The position numbers and the translations under genes were made by a program. DNA of 13,728 bases, taken from contig JAHRFX010000092.1 of the NCBI GenBank assembly GCA_019084405.1, forward strand, positions 1-13,728. The letters run 5' to 3'. The notes beneath the pieces were generated by a model. It did no database searches and was not told the DNA's origin. It was given only the letters and a program-made list of their open reading frames with translations. Each line of letters begins with the position of its first letter. The stretch's first letter is position 1. This stretch comes from Methanobacterium sp. GTDB taxonomy: Archaea > Methanobacteriota > Methanobacteria > Methanobacteriales > Methanobacteriaceae. Positions 7,440 to 13,436 of this stretch are shown here, in pieces.

Positions 7440-7511
7440 GATGGCTATGGGCTGGTGATTGGCCAGAAGAATGGACCTAGTAAATTATATTAGCCGTTTC
7501 TGGCCGTCATC
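7440..7511 (+). repeat. Repeat element C, truncated copy
   Basis: GATGG (7440), TTGGCCAGAAGAATGG and TAAATTATATTA correspond to copies A and B, and CCGTTTCTGGCCGTCAT still matches copy A. Similarity ends near 7511. It holds the 5' arm of the closing stem (GCCAGAA, 7462-7468) but not its 3' partner. A TATA-like TATTTATAA (about 7409-7416) lies at the same distance upstream as in copy B. Confidence 0.7.
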
Positions 7512-7775
7512 TTTTTTGATTTTTTGCAGGTTTTCCTGGGTCATTTTTATCCAGTTTAAGGTTCTCTGGGCATCTACCCGGGGCCCATGGGTGGAGTTAT
7601 TATTTCGGGAATCTTGTATTATTTCCCGGGTAGCTTCCAGGGACTTTTTCACATCCTCTTGAAATATTAAAAAGTCCTTCAAGGAAAACACTACTAGTTC
7701 CTCATCAGCCCTGAATACTCCATGACTATAGAGTATTACTTCATCTTCTGGGTTTTTTATTTTAATGGACTTCAT
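7485..7775 (-). CDS. Small helical protein of unknown function
   Basis: A 96-residue soluble protein: a beta-like head with acidic turns (NPEDEVILYSHG, RADEELVVFSL) followed by a long amphipathic helix region (about residues 33-88). It resembles the neighbouring 7825-8199 product in layout: lysine-rich start, EEx-hydrophobic strand, then VKxxLE. The two are probably an old duplication in one operon with a 49-nt gap. ATG at 7775 has AGGAGA 13 nt upstream, rather far. The last codons (GQKRLI, stop) fall within repeat copy C, so the natural C-terminus may have been replaced. No known family is recognised. Confidence 0.7.
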   Translation of the reverse strand: MKSIKIKNPEDEVILYSHGVFRADEELVVFSLKDFLIFQEDVKKSLEATREIIQDSRNNNSTHGPRVDAQRTLNWIKMTQENLQKIKKDDGQKRLI

Positions 7776-7824
7776 CGGGCCATGTATCTCCTGGTCAATT
7801 TTCTTAAGTTTTTTAAAAAAAATA

Positions 7825-8199
7825 TTATTTCATAAACTCAAATAAGGCCTGTTCATCTTTATTTTGCGGCAATCTTTTTCTTTTTCGACTGGTCACCACC
7901 GGCCCCTGGTACTGTACAATGGATGATTGTAAATTAAATTTATCCACAGAATCAACGAGGGAGTAGGCCTGGTTCAGGTCATCACCAACTCTGCTTAAAG
8001 CCTGTTTTTTATATTTAACATGGCCCCTGGTGATTTTTTCACTGTTTTTTGCTGCTTTTTCTAAATATTCTTTTACCTGGAGCAGGGTTTCTTCTAGTTC
8101 TTTTCTGGGTAAAACAATTATTTCCTCCTCAGGAGGGATTGATTCCCAGTTATAGGAGATTAGTTTTTGATCCTCAATTTTTGTAATAGTGTAATTCAT
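7825..8199 (-). CDS. Helical protein of unknown function, possible paralogue of the next gene
   Basis: A 124-residue soluble protein starting with a short strand region (MNYTITKIEDQKLISYNW), an acidic turn (PPEEEIIVLPRKELEE), then helices to about residue 90 and a basic patch (TSRKRKRLPQNK) near the C-terminus. ATG at 8199 is preceded by AGTGAT. A TATA box lies near 8268-8280 on the minus strand, divergent from the 8453 gene. It is the first gene of a two-gene unit with 7485-7775. The basic patch could contact nucleic acid, but that is only a guess. I recognise no family. Confidence 0.75.
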   Translation of the reverse strand: MNYTITKIEDQKLISYNWESIPPEEEIIVLPRKELEETLLQVKEYLEKAAKNSEKITRGHVKYKKQALSRVGDDLNQAYSLVDSVDKFNLQSSIVQYQGPVVTSRKRKRLPQNKDEQALFEFMK

Positions 8200-8267
8200 T
8201 TTTTATCACTATTATTTTTTGATGAGGGGATGGTTAAAAGAGATTTAGATAGAGAGCCGGGGATAAG

Positions 8268-8280
8268 TAATTTATAAAGG
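8268..8280 (-). promoter_or_regulatory. Promoter of the 8199-7485 unit
   Basis: The minus strand reads CCTTTATAAATTA, a good TATA box, about 69 nt before the ATG at 8199. It implies a leader of about 45 nt. Confidence 0.55.
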
Positions 8281-8392
8281 CTTAAAAAAAAAACTAAAAT
8301 AATAGGAACCAAAAACAACTGCTCATTAATCTCTTACTACCAATAATGCTTTTCTAAAAACTCTTATTTTATCGGGAAATGGTTAAATTTTA

Positions 8393-8420
8393 AGTATATA
8401 TACCAAATTACATATATAAA
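8393..8420 (+). promoter_or_regulatory. TATA boxes before the 8453 gene
   Basis: AGTATATATA (8393-8402) and CATATATAAA (8411-8420). The second puts the transcript start within about 10-15 nt of the ATG, which fits the lack of a clear ribosome site. Confidence 0.5.
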
Positions 8421-8452
8421 GTATAAGTTATGAGATTTCAAGAGTCAATATT

Positions 8453-8788
8453 ATGATAGACTGGAAAAGTATCCTGATTTGTTCTGGAATGGCCATAGTG
8501 CTTAGTATTATTCTTTCAATAGGAGGATATGTAATAGCCACCCTGTATGTGGGTTACCGGGTAGGGGAAAAATACCCTGCCGGAGCTATTCATGGTATCC
8601 TGGTAGCCTTCATAGCTACCACATTTGTTTTGATGGTAAACTTATTAATTTTTAAAGCCATTCCCATGGGACTAATAGGAGTACCCGGAACTTTAATCAT
8701 TTCATTTTTTGTGCTGGCAATATTTTCTGGTATTTTTGGATCAATAGGCGGTACCATAGGGGCCTATATTAAAAAAAGGACCTATTAG
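8453..8788 (+). CDS. DUF5518-like glycine-rich membrane protein
   Basis: A 111-residue protein with four hydrophobic segments (about residues 6-32, 43-66, 69-88 and 86-106) rich in Gly. The last ends GIFGSIGGTIGAYIKKRTY, with GxxxG-type helix packing motifs. Its size, the Trp near the start (MIDWKS) and the GAIHG and IGGxIGAY elements resemble the DUF5518 family of archaeal membrane proteins, whose role is unknown. There is no strong ribosome site and the TATA box is close, so a short-leader transcript is likely. The gene is divergent from the 8199-7485 pair. The family call is from memory of the pattern and only moderately sure. Confidence 0.75.
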   Translation: MIDWKSILICSGMAIVLSIILSIGGYVIATLYVGYRVGEKYPAGAIHGILVAFIATTFVLMVNLLIFKAIPMGLIGVPGTLIISFFVLAIFSGIFGSIGGTIGAYIKKRTY

Positions 8789-9030
8789 TAAAAAGGACAT
8801 TAATTTGTTCTATCTTTTTAAAAAACCAGCAGTCCTGCTTAAGTACTGTTGCCCTTATCAAGATTAACACCACCCACTATCTTCAAAAAATAAGTTACCC
8901 TGAAGCTGCTGCATCCAAGAGTGATTAATGAATTAACACTTATTTAACTTAAATTTTAGCCAGTGATATTTTTAAGGGGACTTACTTAAGTTAGGGAGAA
9001 TAAGAAGAATAGATTTAATTAGGTTTTACA

Positions 9031-9053
9031 CTATAAATAATGGATAAAGGGGG
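9031..9053 (+). promoter_or_regulatory. TATA box and ribosome site of the P-II-like gene
   Basis: CTATAAATA (9031-9039) is a TATA-like box and AAGGGGG (9047-9053) lies 8 nt before the TTG at 9062. If that TATA box is used, transcription would begin at or after the ribosome site, so another promoter further upstream is more compatible with the TTG start. TAACTTAA (8945-8952) and TTAAGTTA (8986-8993) form an inverted pair upstream. Confidence 0.4.
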
Positions 9054-9061
9054 CCTGGATT

Positions 9062-9412
9062 TTGGTTGAAAATTCAAAATTAAAGGTTATATTTGCCATT
9101 GTAAAAGTAGAAAAAGCAAGTAAAGTTCTGGAAAAAGCAGAGGAAGCCGGTGCTGAAGGTGGAACCATTTTTTATGGTAGGGGAAAAGTAAAACATAATA
9201 AAAAAGAATTTCTGGGAATACCCATAGAACCCCGTAAGGAAATAATGATGGTTCTAATTCAGGAAAAATATGTGGACCAGGTACTCCAAACTATTCGCCA
9301 GGCGGGAAAATTAGATAAACCTGGAACCGGCCTGGCCTTTGTAATGGATGTGGATCAGGTGGTAGGCCTGACCCCTTATGGGGTGGATGGAACCAATATT
9401 GAAGAATTCTAA
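9062..9412 (+). CDS. P-II-like nitrogen regulatory protein
   Basis: A 116-residue protein with the ferredoxin-like layout of the P-II (GlnB/GlnK) family: a first strand KLKVIFAIVK, a helix KASKVLEKAEEAGAEG, a loop with FYGRGKVKHNKKEFLGIPIEPRKE in place of the T-loop, EIMMVLIQ as the second core strand, a second helix (VDQVLQTIRQAGKL) and GTGLAFVMDVDQVVGL near the C-terminus. Canonical P-II proteins bind ATP/ADP and 2-oxoglutarate and control nitrogen uptake; the usual uridylylation-site context is not visible here. No amt or glnA lies next to it, so its partner is unknown. The TTG start is chosen because GGGGG precedes it and an upstream ATG is out of frame. Confidence 0.8.
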   Translation: MVENSKLKVIFAIVKVEKASKVLEKAEEAGAEGGTIFYGRGKVKHNKKEFLGIPIEPRKEIMMVLIQEKYVDQVLQTIRQAGKLDKPGTGLAFVMDVDQVVGLTPYGVDGTNIEEF

Positions 9413-9461
9413 TAAGGTTGGTAAATCCACAAAATAAGAACTTGTCTGGAGAAACTGATTT

Positions 9462-9483
9462 TTATAAGAATGAATTCTTATAA
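9462..9483. promoter_or_regulatory. Perfect palindrome over the promoter of the TPR gene
   Basis: TTATAAGAAT (9462-9471) and ATTCTTATAA (9474-9483) are exact reverse complements separated by GA. The left half includes a TATA box (TTTTTATAAG). A transcript starting about 25 nt after either half begins at about 9490-9507, just before the ATG at 9511. A dimeric repressor here would cover the TATA box. Confidence 0.5.
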
Positions 9484-9510
9484 TCTACACCTTTTTTTAG
9501 AGATAATAAT

Positions 9511-10404
9511 ATGATATCAGAAAACGAATTTAATGAAGCCCTGGATTATTTTGATAATGATGAATATGAAGAGGTCCTGCAATATTTTGAAAAAATAATT
9601 AAAATGGATTTAGGTAACCAGGAAGCCTGGTTTATGAAGGCACTTACTTTAATAAATCTAAAAAGGGACAAAGAAGCCCTGGAGGCCATAGAAGTTGCTC
9701 TTGAACTGGATCCCGACGATGCCGAAGCCTGGGTCAAGAAGGCCTGGATTTTAGAATTACTCCATGATGCACCTGAAGGCCTGCATGCTGCTGAAATGGC
9801 ATTGGATTTAGATGAATACCAGACCGATGCTGTGTATCTTATGGGAAAGTTCTTACTGGATTCAGGTAAATTCTCAGAATCTATAGAGTATTTTAAAAAA
9901 TATCCTGAAAATGAATTCCTCTTTTACGACTCCCTTTTATATCAGGGAACTGCCTTATTTAAACTGGGTAAAAATGAAGAAGCAGAGAAATTACTGGATA
10001 AATTATTGAATATGGAAAGTGAAAATCCGGATGCTCTAAATTGTAAGGGACAGTTACTTATGAGTAGGGGAGATTATCCAGAAGCCATTGGATTTTTCCA
10101 AAAAGCACTGGATATTAGTCCTGGTTTTATTTTATCTAACTTCAATCTGGGTATTATAGAAAAAGAATCTGGTAATTTTGATAAAGCCCTGGATTATTTT
10201 GATAAAGTTTTAAAAGTGGATCCAGAATATCTGAAGGCCTGGTATGAGAAAGGACTTGTTTTAGATAATTTGAAAAGAAAAGAAGATTCAATAGATGCTT
10301 ATAAAAAATTTATGCAAATAGCAAATCAGAGGGGTAGTATAGAAAAGGGTTTAATCATTAAAGTAAAAGAACATCTGGCCCGGGAATTTCCTGATAAAAA
10401 ATAA
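9511..10404 (+). CDS. TPR-repeat protein
   Basis: A 297-residue protein with about seven to eight TPR units. Clear ones are NQEAWFMKALTLINLKRDKE, DAEAWVKKAWILELL, the pair around DALNCKGQLLMSRGDYPEAI, and LKAWYEKGLVLDNLKRKED. The final 30 residues form a basic helical cap (KVKEHLAREFPDKK). It is a soluble interaction scaffold; partners cannot be read from the sequence. Units are diverged from one another, unlike those of the 1553-3460 protein. ATG at 9511 lacks a strong ribosome site and lies close to the promoter palindrome, so a short leader is likely. It converges on the TRAM gene, with a strong shared hairpin between. Confidence 0.85.
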   Translation: MISENEFNEALDYFDNDEYEEVLQYFEKIIKMDLGNQEAWFMKALTLINLKRDKEALEAIEVALELDPDDAEAWVKKAWILELLHDAPEGLHAAEMALDLDEYQTDAVYLMGKFLLDSGKFSESIEYFKKYPENEFLFYDSLLYQGTALFKLGKNEEAEKLLDKLLNMESENPDALNCKGQLLMSRGDYPEAIGFFQKALDISPGFILSNFNLGIIEKESGNFDKALDYFDKVLKVDPEYLKAWYEKGLVLDNLKRKEDSIDAYKKFMQIANQRGSIEKGLIIKVKEHLAREFPDKK

Positions 10405-10451
10405 ATAAAAATAAAATTTAATTAAATTTGAATGTTAGATATTGAATAATT

Positions 10452-10495
10452 AAAAAAGGTGTAATATAAACTAATTGTTTATACATCCTTTTTTT
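10452..10495. terminator. Two-way terminator between convergent genes
   Basis: AAAAAAGG (10452-10459) pairs with CCTTTTTT (10487-10494) and TATAAAC (10465-10471) with GTTTATA (10477-10483), giving a long hairpin flanked by A and T runs. It works for the TPR gene on the plus strand and the TRAM gene on the minus strand. Confidence 0.7.
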
Positions 10496-10506
10496 GTAAA
10501 ATAAAA

Positions 10507-10728
10507 TTATTCTACTACATCAGCAAAGGCAAAATTCCTTCTAATAGAGTTAATTTTAATTTTAACTTCATCGCCTTCTTTGGCACCTGAAACAAAAACT
10601 ACAAAACCTTCTATACGAGCAATCCCGTCTCCATCTCTACCGGTATCTTCAATCTTAACATCATATTCTCCACCTTCTTTAATAGGTGCAGAACTATCTC
10701 TATTATTACTGTAACTATCTCCAAACAA
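10507..10728 (-). CDS. Small TRAM-domain RNA-binding protein
   Basis: A 73-residue protein, almost all one TRAM domain (from about residue 15): VKIEDTGRDGDGIARIEGFVVFV, then GAKEGDEVKIKINSIRRNFAFADVVE. TRAM domains are small beta-barrels that bind RNA; stand-alone archaeal ones act as RNA chaperones in the cytoplasm. The start is placed at TTG 10728, giving MFGDSYSNNRDSS, because GGAAGTGAT ends 4 nt upstream and a TATA box at 10781-10790 would put the transcript start near 10757. An ATG at 10755 and a TTG at 10761 in the same frame lie at or before that point and have no ribosome site. It has no close operon partner. Confidence 0.88.
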   Translation of the reverse strand: MFGDSYSNNRDSSAPIKEGGEYDVKIEDTGRDGDGIARIEGFVVFVSGAKEGDEVKIKINSIRRNFAFADVVE

Positions 10729-10732
10729 ATGT

Positions 10733-10790
10733 ATCACTTCCAAATTTTTGCCCATAGGCAATATACTATTGATTTTTTAAGCATATAAAG
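10733..10790 (-). promoter_or_regulatory. Promoter and ribosome site of the TRAM gene
   Basis: The minus strand reads CTTTATATGC (10790-10781) as TATA box, and GGAAGTGAT (10741-10733) as ribosome site. Their spacing fits a leader of about 29 nt ending at TTG 10728. Confidence 0.6.
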
Positions 10791-10850
10791 TATTGTAAAT
10801 GTTTTTAAATTTTGGGGATAATTTTAAATAATATTTAATAAAAGTTTAAA

Positions 10851-10930
10851 ATCCCGAGAGGGATATGTTTTTATCCAGGGGATGTATATGTTTTTATTCC
10901 CGGGATAGTACCGGTAAATATAACCCGGGA
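10851..10930 (-). terminator. Cluster of hairpins after the SGNH hydrolase gene
   Basis: TCCCGGG (10898-10904) and CCCGGGA (10924-10930) form a 7-bp stem that itself consists of two CCCGGG palindromes around an ACCGGT. Further on, ATCCC and GGGAT (10851-10855, 10860-10864) form a 5-bp stem with a 4-nt loop. ATATGTTTTTAT occurs twice (10863, 10886). On the minus strand these follow the SGNH stop by about 30-110 nt. Confidence 0.5.
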
Positions 10931-10961
10931 GAAAATAATTTAAAATGCAGTTTTTATTTTA

Positions 10962-11651
10962 TCAGTCTTTTTTTTGAATTAATCGGGCCAGGTTTTGTGC
11001 CCCATATTTATTTAAGTGCACCCCATCGATTGTCACCACCAGCCTTCTGATTTTACTAATAAAGTCGGAGAGTCCTAATTTAGTACTTAAAACTGAATCA
11101 ATCATGATTCCATAAATAGAGGGGGATATAAAATAATTAGATCTAAATTCACTCAACCCTATGGTCTTTTTTTGCCATTTATTAAAATCAATATAGGTTA
11201 TGTGGTATTTTTCACAAAGTTCCTGGATGGAATCATTGTATTCATCCACTTTCTGGTTCAAATCACTGTTTATCACTTCCCCTATACATGGGATACTTAT
11301 GATTTTAACCTTTTTATCCTCTAATTTCCAGATTAGCTTTTCATACTCTCTTTTAAAATCATCTACCTGGGATAGGGGGATGCTTCCCCGGAGAATAATG
11401 TTATGGACTTTATGATTCCAGGCAGCGGAATGACCTCTTAAATAGGGTAATAAAATATCATTTACCCCTATTTCAATTATAACATCATGGTAGGTCGATT
11501 GATTTATAAAACTATCAATTCTAGTGGATAATCCAGATAAAGTCTCACCACTACATCCATGGTTATGGTAATCATTCCGGGAATGGAGGTACTTGATATA
11601 TGATTCTCCAGGGCGACCGGCAGTTATACTATCTCCCAAGCAGGCTATCAT
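10962..11651 (-). CDS. SGNH/GDSL-family hydrolase
   Basis: A 229-residue protein with all SGNH blocks: block I GDSIT (nucleophile Ser8), block II Gly35 in CSGET, block III GVND (Asn64) and block V DGVHLN (Asp209, His212). The family are ester hydrolases (lipase, esterase or acetyl-ester types) with a Ser-Asp-His site. No signal peptide or membrane segment is present, so it is probably cytoplasmic; the substrate is unknown. ATG at 11651 has AAAGGAT about 9 nt upstream. It is divergent from the RNase III gene, with about 145 bp between them holding both promoters. A long middle insert (about residues 66-105 and 160-200) varies from the core fold. Confidence 0.88.
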   Translation of the reverse strand: MIACLGDSITAGRPGESYIKYLHSRNDYHNHGCSGETLSGLSTRIDSFINQSTYHDVIIEIGVNDILLPYLRGHSAAWNHKVHNIILRGSIPLSQVDDFKREYEKLIWKLEDKKVKIISIPCIGEVINSDLNQKVDEYNDSIQELCEKYHITYIDFNKWQKKTIGLSEFRSNYFISPSIYGIMIDSVLSTKLGLSDFISKIRRLVVTIDGVHLNKYGAQNLARLIQKKD

Positions 11652-11797
11652 GTTAATTTATCCTTTATTTTGAAAAATGATTATATTTTATTAGTATTAA
11701 TATAAATTTAAGAGGGAGTAATTAACTTTTTTGTTTAAGGCTATTAATATTATGATAAAAATTTAATTTTATTAGGTTAAAAAATCAATGTGATATT

Positions 11798-12451
11798 ATG
11801 GAACTACTAGAAAAATATTCAATTGAACCTCTAAATCCTCATCTTTATCAGCTGGCATTTATACATGAGTCTTATTCCAATGAAAACGGTCTGGATGAGT
11901 GCTATGAAAGATTGGAATTTCTCGGGGACGCTGTACTGGATCTGGTGGTGTCTGAATATTTATATAATATGGATTCTTCCTTAAGTGAAGGGGAATTAAC
12001 CCGACTTCGCTCAAATTACGTGTGTAAAAAAGCACTGTATACCTATTCTACTGAAATAGGTCTGGATAATTATATAAAAATAGGGGCCGGGGTGGAATTA
12101 ACCACAAGAGAAATTGATTCTGTTATCAGTAATGTATTTGAGTCCTTCATCGGTGCACTGTATCTGGATTCAGGTCTGGAAACTACCAAAAGATTCCTGG
12201 CCCAAACAGTAATACCTCACATTCACCAGGGGGATATCTTCTTTTACGATTATAAATCCCAGCTAAAACATTTATGTGATCAGAAATCACTGGAATTAAG
12301 TTATGAGTTAATAAAAGAAGTAGGGGAACCACATGATAAGATCTTTACCATGGTCGCCGTTATAAATGGTAAAAGGAAGGGTACCGGTACCGGGGGCAGT
12401 AAAAAGGAAGCTGAACAAAACGCAGCTAAATTTACTTTAGGGGATATTTAG
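11798..12451 (+). CDS. rnc: Ribonuclease III
   Basis: A 217-residue enzyme that cuts double-stranded RNA, with the usual two domains. The RNase III catalytic domain (about residues 5-140) contains the signature ERLEFLGDAVL at 37-47 (metal ligands Glu40, Asp44) and SNVFESFIGALYLD with Glu115. The dsRNA-binding domain (about 148-217) has DYKSQLKHLC, GEPHDKIF and GSKKEAEQNAAK. Position 112 is Asn where bacterial enzymes usually have the metal-binding Asp (LADxxEALIG). RNase III is patchy in archaea. ATG at 11798 follows GTGAT by 4 nt. It is divergent from the SGNH gene. Likely roles are rRNA and other dsRNA processing; this is inferred from the family. Confidence 0.93.
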   Translation: MELLEKYSIEPLNPHLYQLAFIHESYSNENGLDECYERLEFLGDAVLDLVVSEYLYNMDSSLSEGELTRLRSNYVCKKALYTYSTEIGLDNYIKIGAGVELTTREIDSVISNVFESFIGALYLDSGLETTKRFLAQTVIPHIHQGDIFFYDYKSQLKHLCDQKSLELSYELIKEVGEPHDKIFTMVAVINGKRKGTGTGGSKKEAEQNAAKFTLGDI

Positions 12452-12538
12452 ATTATTTAAATATGATTTTCAAACTTTCCCCGGGATTTTTGTAGTTATA
12501 AGCTAAATTTCATTCAGAATAATATCAGGTGGTTTTTA

Positions 12539-13000
12539 ATGAAGCGCCAATGCAAAATTTGTGGTAGAGATATAGGAGCTGATGCACCTGATATGACCTG
12601 TTGGACCTGTCATAATAAACAATTAACTAAAAAGAAGGAGGCGGAAAAAAAAGCAGCGATGGAACTGGAAGAAAAAAAGAAAAAAGAGAAGATAGAAAGG
12701 GCTCAAAAAATAGAAAAACAGAAAATACAAAGGGCTCAAAAAATAGAAATAATAAAAAAAGAAAGGTGTGAATTAGCCCTTAAGTTATTTAATGAAGAAA
12801 ATTTGCAAATAGAAAAAATATTATTATTTATGGAGCCCTATGGTTTCGAGTTACGTAAGGGCATAACTATAGAAACACTATCCCGATTAATGGGAATAGG
12901 TACCCCGGATTGCAGGGTACTTATGATGAAATTAATAACAGGTGGAAAGGCATATAAGATATGCAGATTCTGTAGCCCATCCTTATATTATTTGAAATGA
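12539..13000 (+). CDS. Zinc-ribbon protein with charged coiled coil and C-terminal helical domain
   Basis: A 153-residue protein in three parts. Residues 5-24 hold two CxxC pairs (CKICGRDIG, CWTCHNK), a zinc ribbon. Residues 28-75 are a Lys/Glu coiled coil with an 11-residue repeat (ERAQKIEKQKI, QRAQKIEIIKK); in DNA an AAAGGGCTCAAAAAATAG unit recurs 33 bp apart (12696, 12729). Residues 76-153 look like a winged-helix-type domain (TIETLSRLMGIGTPDCRVLM, with ITGGKAY as a wing) ending in a third CxxC (CRFC). A DNA- or RNA-binding role is plausible but not shown. ATG at 12539 follows AGGTGG. It lies 87 bp after rnc on the same strand. Confidence 0.78.
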   Translation: MKRQCKICGRDIGADAPDMTCWTCHNKQLTKKKEAEKKAAMELEEKKKKEKIERAQKIEKQKIQRAQKIEIIKKERCELALKLFNEENLQIEKILLFMEPYGFELRKGITIETLSRLMGIGTPDCRVLMMKLITGGKAYKICRFCSPSLYYLK

Positions 13001-13167
13001 CTATAAGTGCTTTTTAAAAAGTATGAAAAAAATTAATTAATTATTTCTTTATAAGAAGAGTTATAATTCTAATATTACGGATAAGACCCGGAATAAATAA
13101 ATTATTATTTTTCAATATAGGCCGGATAAATATCATTACTAAGAATGAATTTTTAAATCAGGAAAAC

Positions 13168-13377
13168 TTATTTAGATCCTGCACAACAGCATATCCCCAC
13201 AATTAAGATTATCAGAATAACCCATCCCAGGGGATTATTTAATAGAAAACTTAAAAATCCAATTAACAATATTAAAACTGCAGGCACCAGGAAAAGTACA
13301 GCCACTGCAGCTACAATAATCACCACAATTATACCAATAGTGACTGCTCCTATCTCTGCCAGGGCATCAAAGACCAT
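13168..13377 (-). CDS. Very small membrane protein
   Basis: A 69-residue protein, almost entirely hydrophobic, with two or three membrane segments (about residues 9-37 and 47-66) and a Cys-rich end (GICCCAGSK). An in-frame GTG at 13386 would add three residues, but GGAGTGGAT overlaps it and sits 3 nt before ATG 13377, so the ATG is chosen. It is divergent from the DUF2085 gene, with about 60 bp between. The triple Cys near the C-terminus could be lipidated or bind metal; nothing confirms this. Function is unknown. Confidence 0.7.
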   Translation of the reverse strand: MVFDALAEIGAVTIGIIVVIIVAAVAVLFLVPAVLILLIGFLSFLLNNPLGWVILIILIVGICCCAGSK

Positions 13378-13386
13378 AATATCCAC

Positions 13387-13436
13387 TCCATTTTAATAGT
13401 ACATATAATATATTTTTAAGTCACATATATTTTTAT
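13387..13436. promoter_or_regulatory. Divergent promoter region
   Basis: About 50 bp of nearly pure A/T, including TATATTATATG and AAAAATATATG on the minus strand and CATATATTTTTATATG on the plus strand, serves as TATA sequence for the 13377 gene and perhaps for the DUF2085 gene. Confidence 0.5.

Larger units (their letters stand above)
6160..7511 (+). repeat. Tandem duplication of about 780 bp (gene, 3' flank, repeat)
   Basis: The segment with the 6215 gene, its 3' flank (TATCATTACAA, TTTATTATAGCTATTT) and the start of repeat B recurs about 778 bp further on as the 6993 gene, its 3' flank and repeat C. The copies are clearly diverged, so this is an old duplication. The second copy stops near 7511, inside the coding region of a minus-strand gene. 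Confidence 0.75.

Noticed and set aside
7459..7662. Plus-strand open frame opposite the 7485-7775 gene
   Set aside because: It is the antisense of a better supported gene with TRAM-like archaeal codon use and a clear upstream partner. Its start also lies in repeat C, and its product is a low-complexity hydrophobic sequence.
8789..9030. Possible RNA gene or small gene before the P-II-like gene
   Set aside because: Only weak inverted repeats (AGCAG with CTGCT near 8828-8839, TAACTTAA with TTAAGTTA) were found, with no open frame and no tRNA-like pattern.
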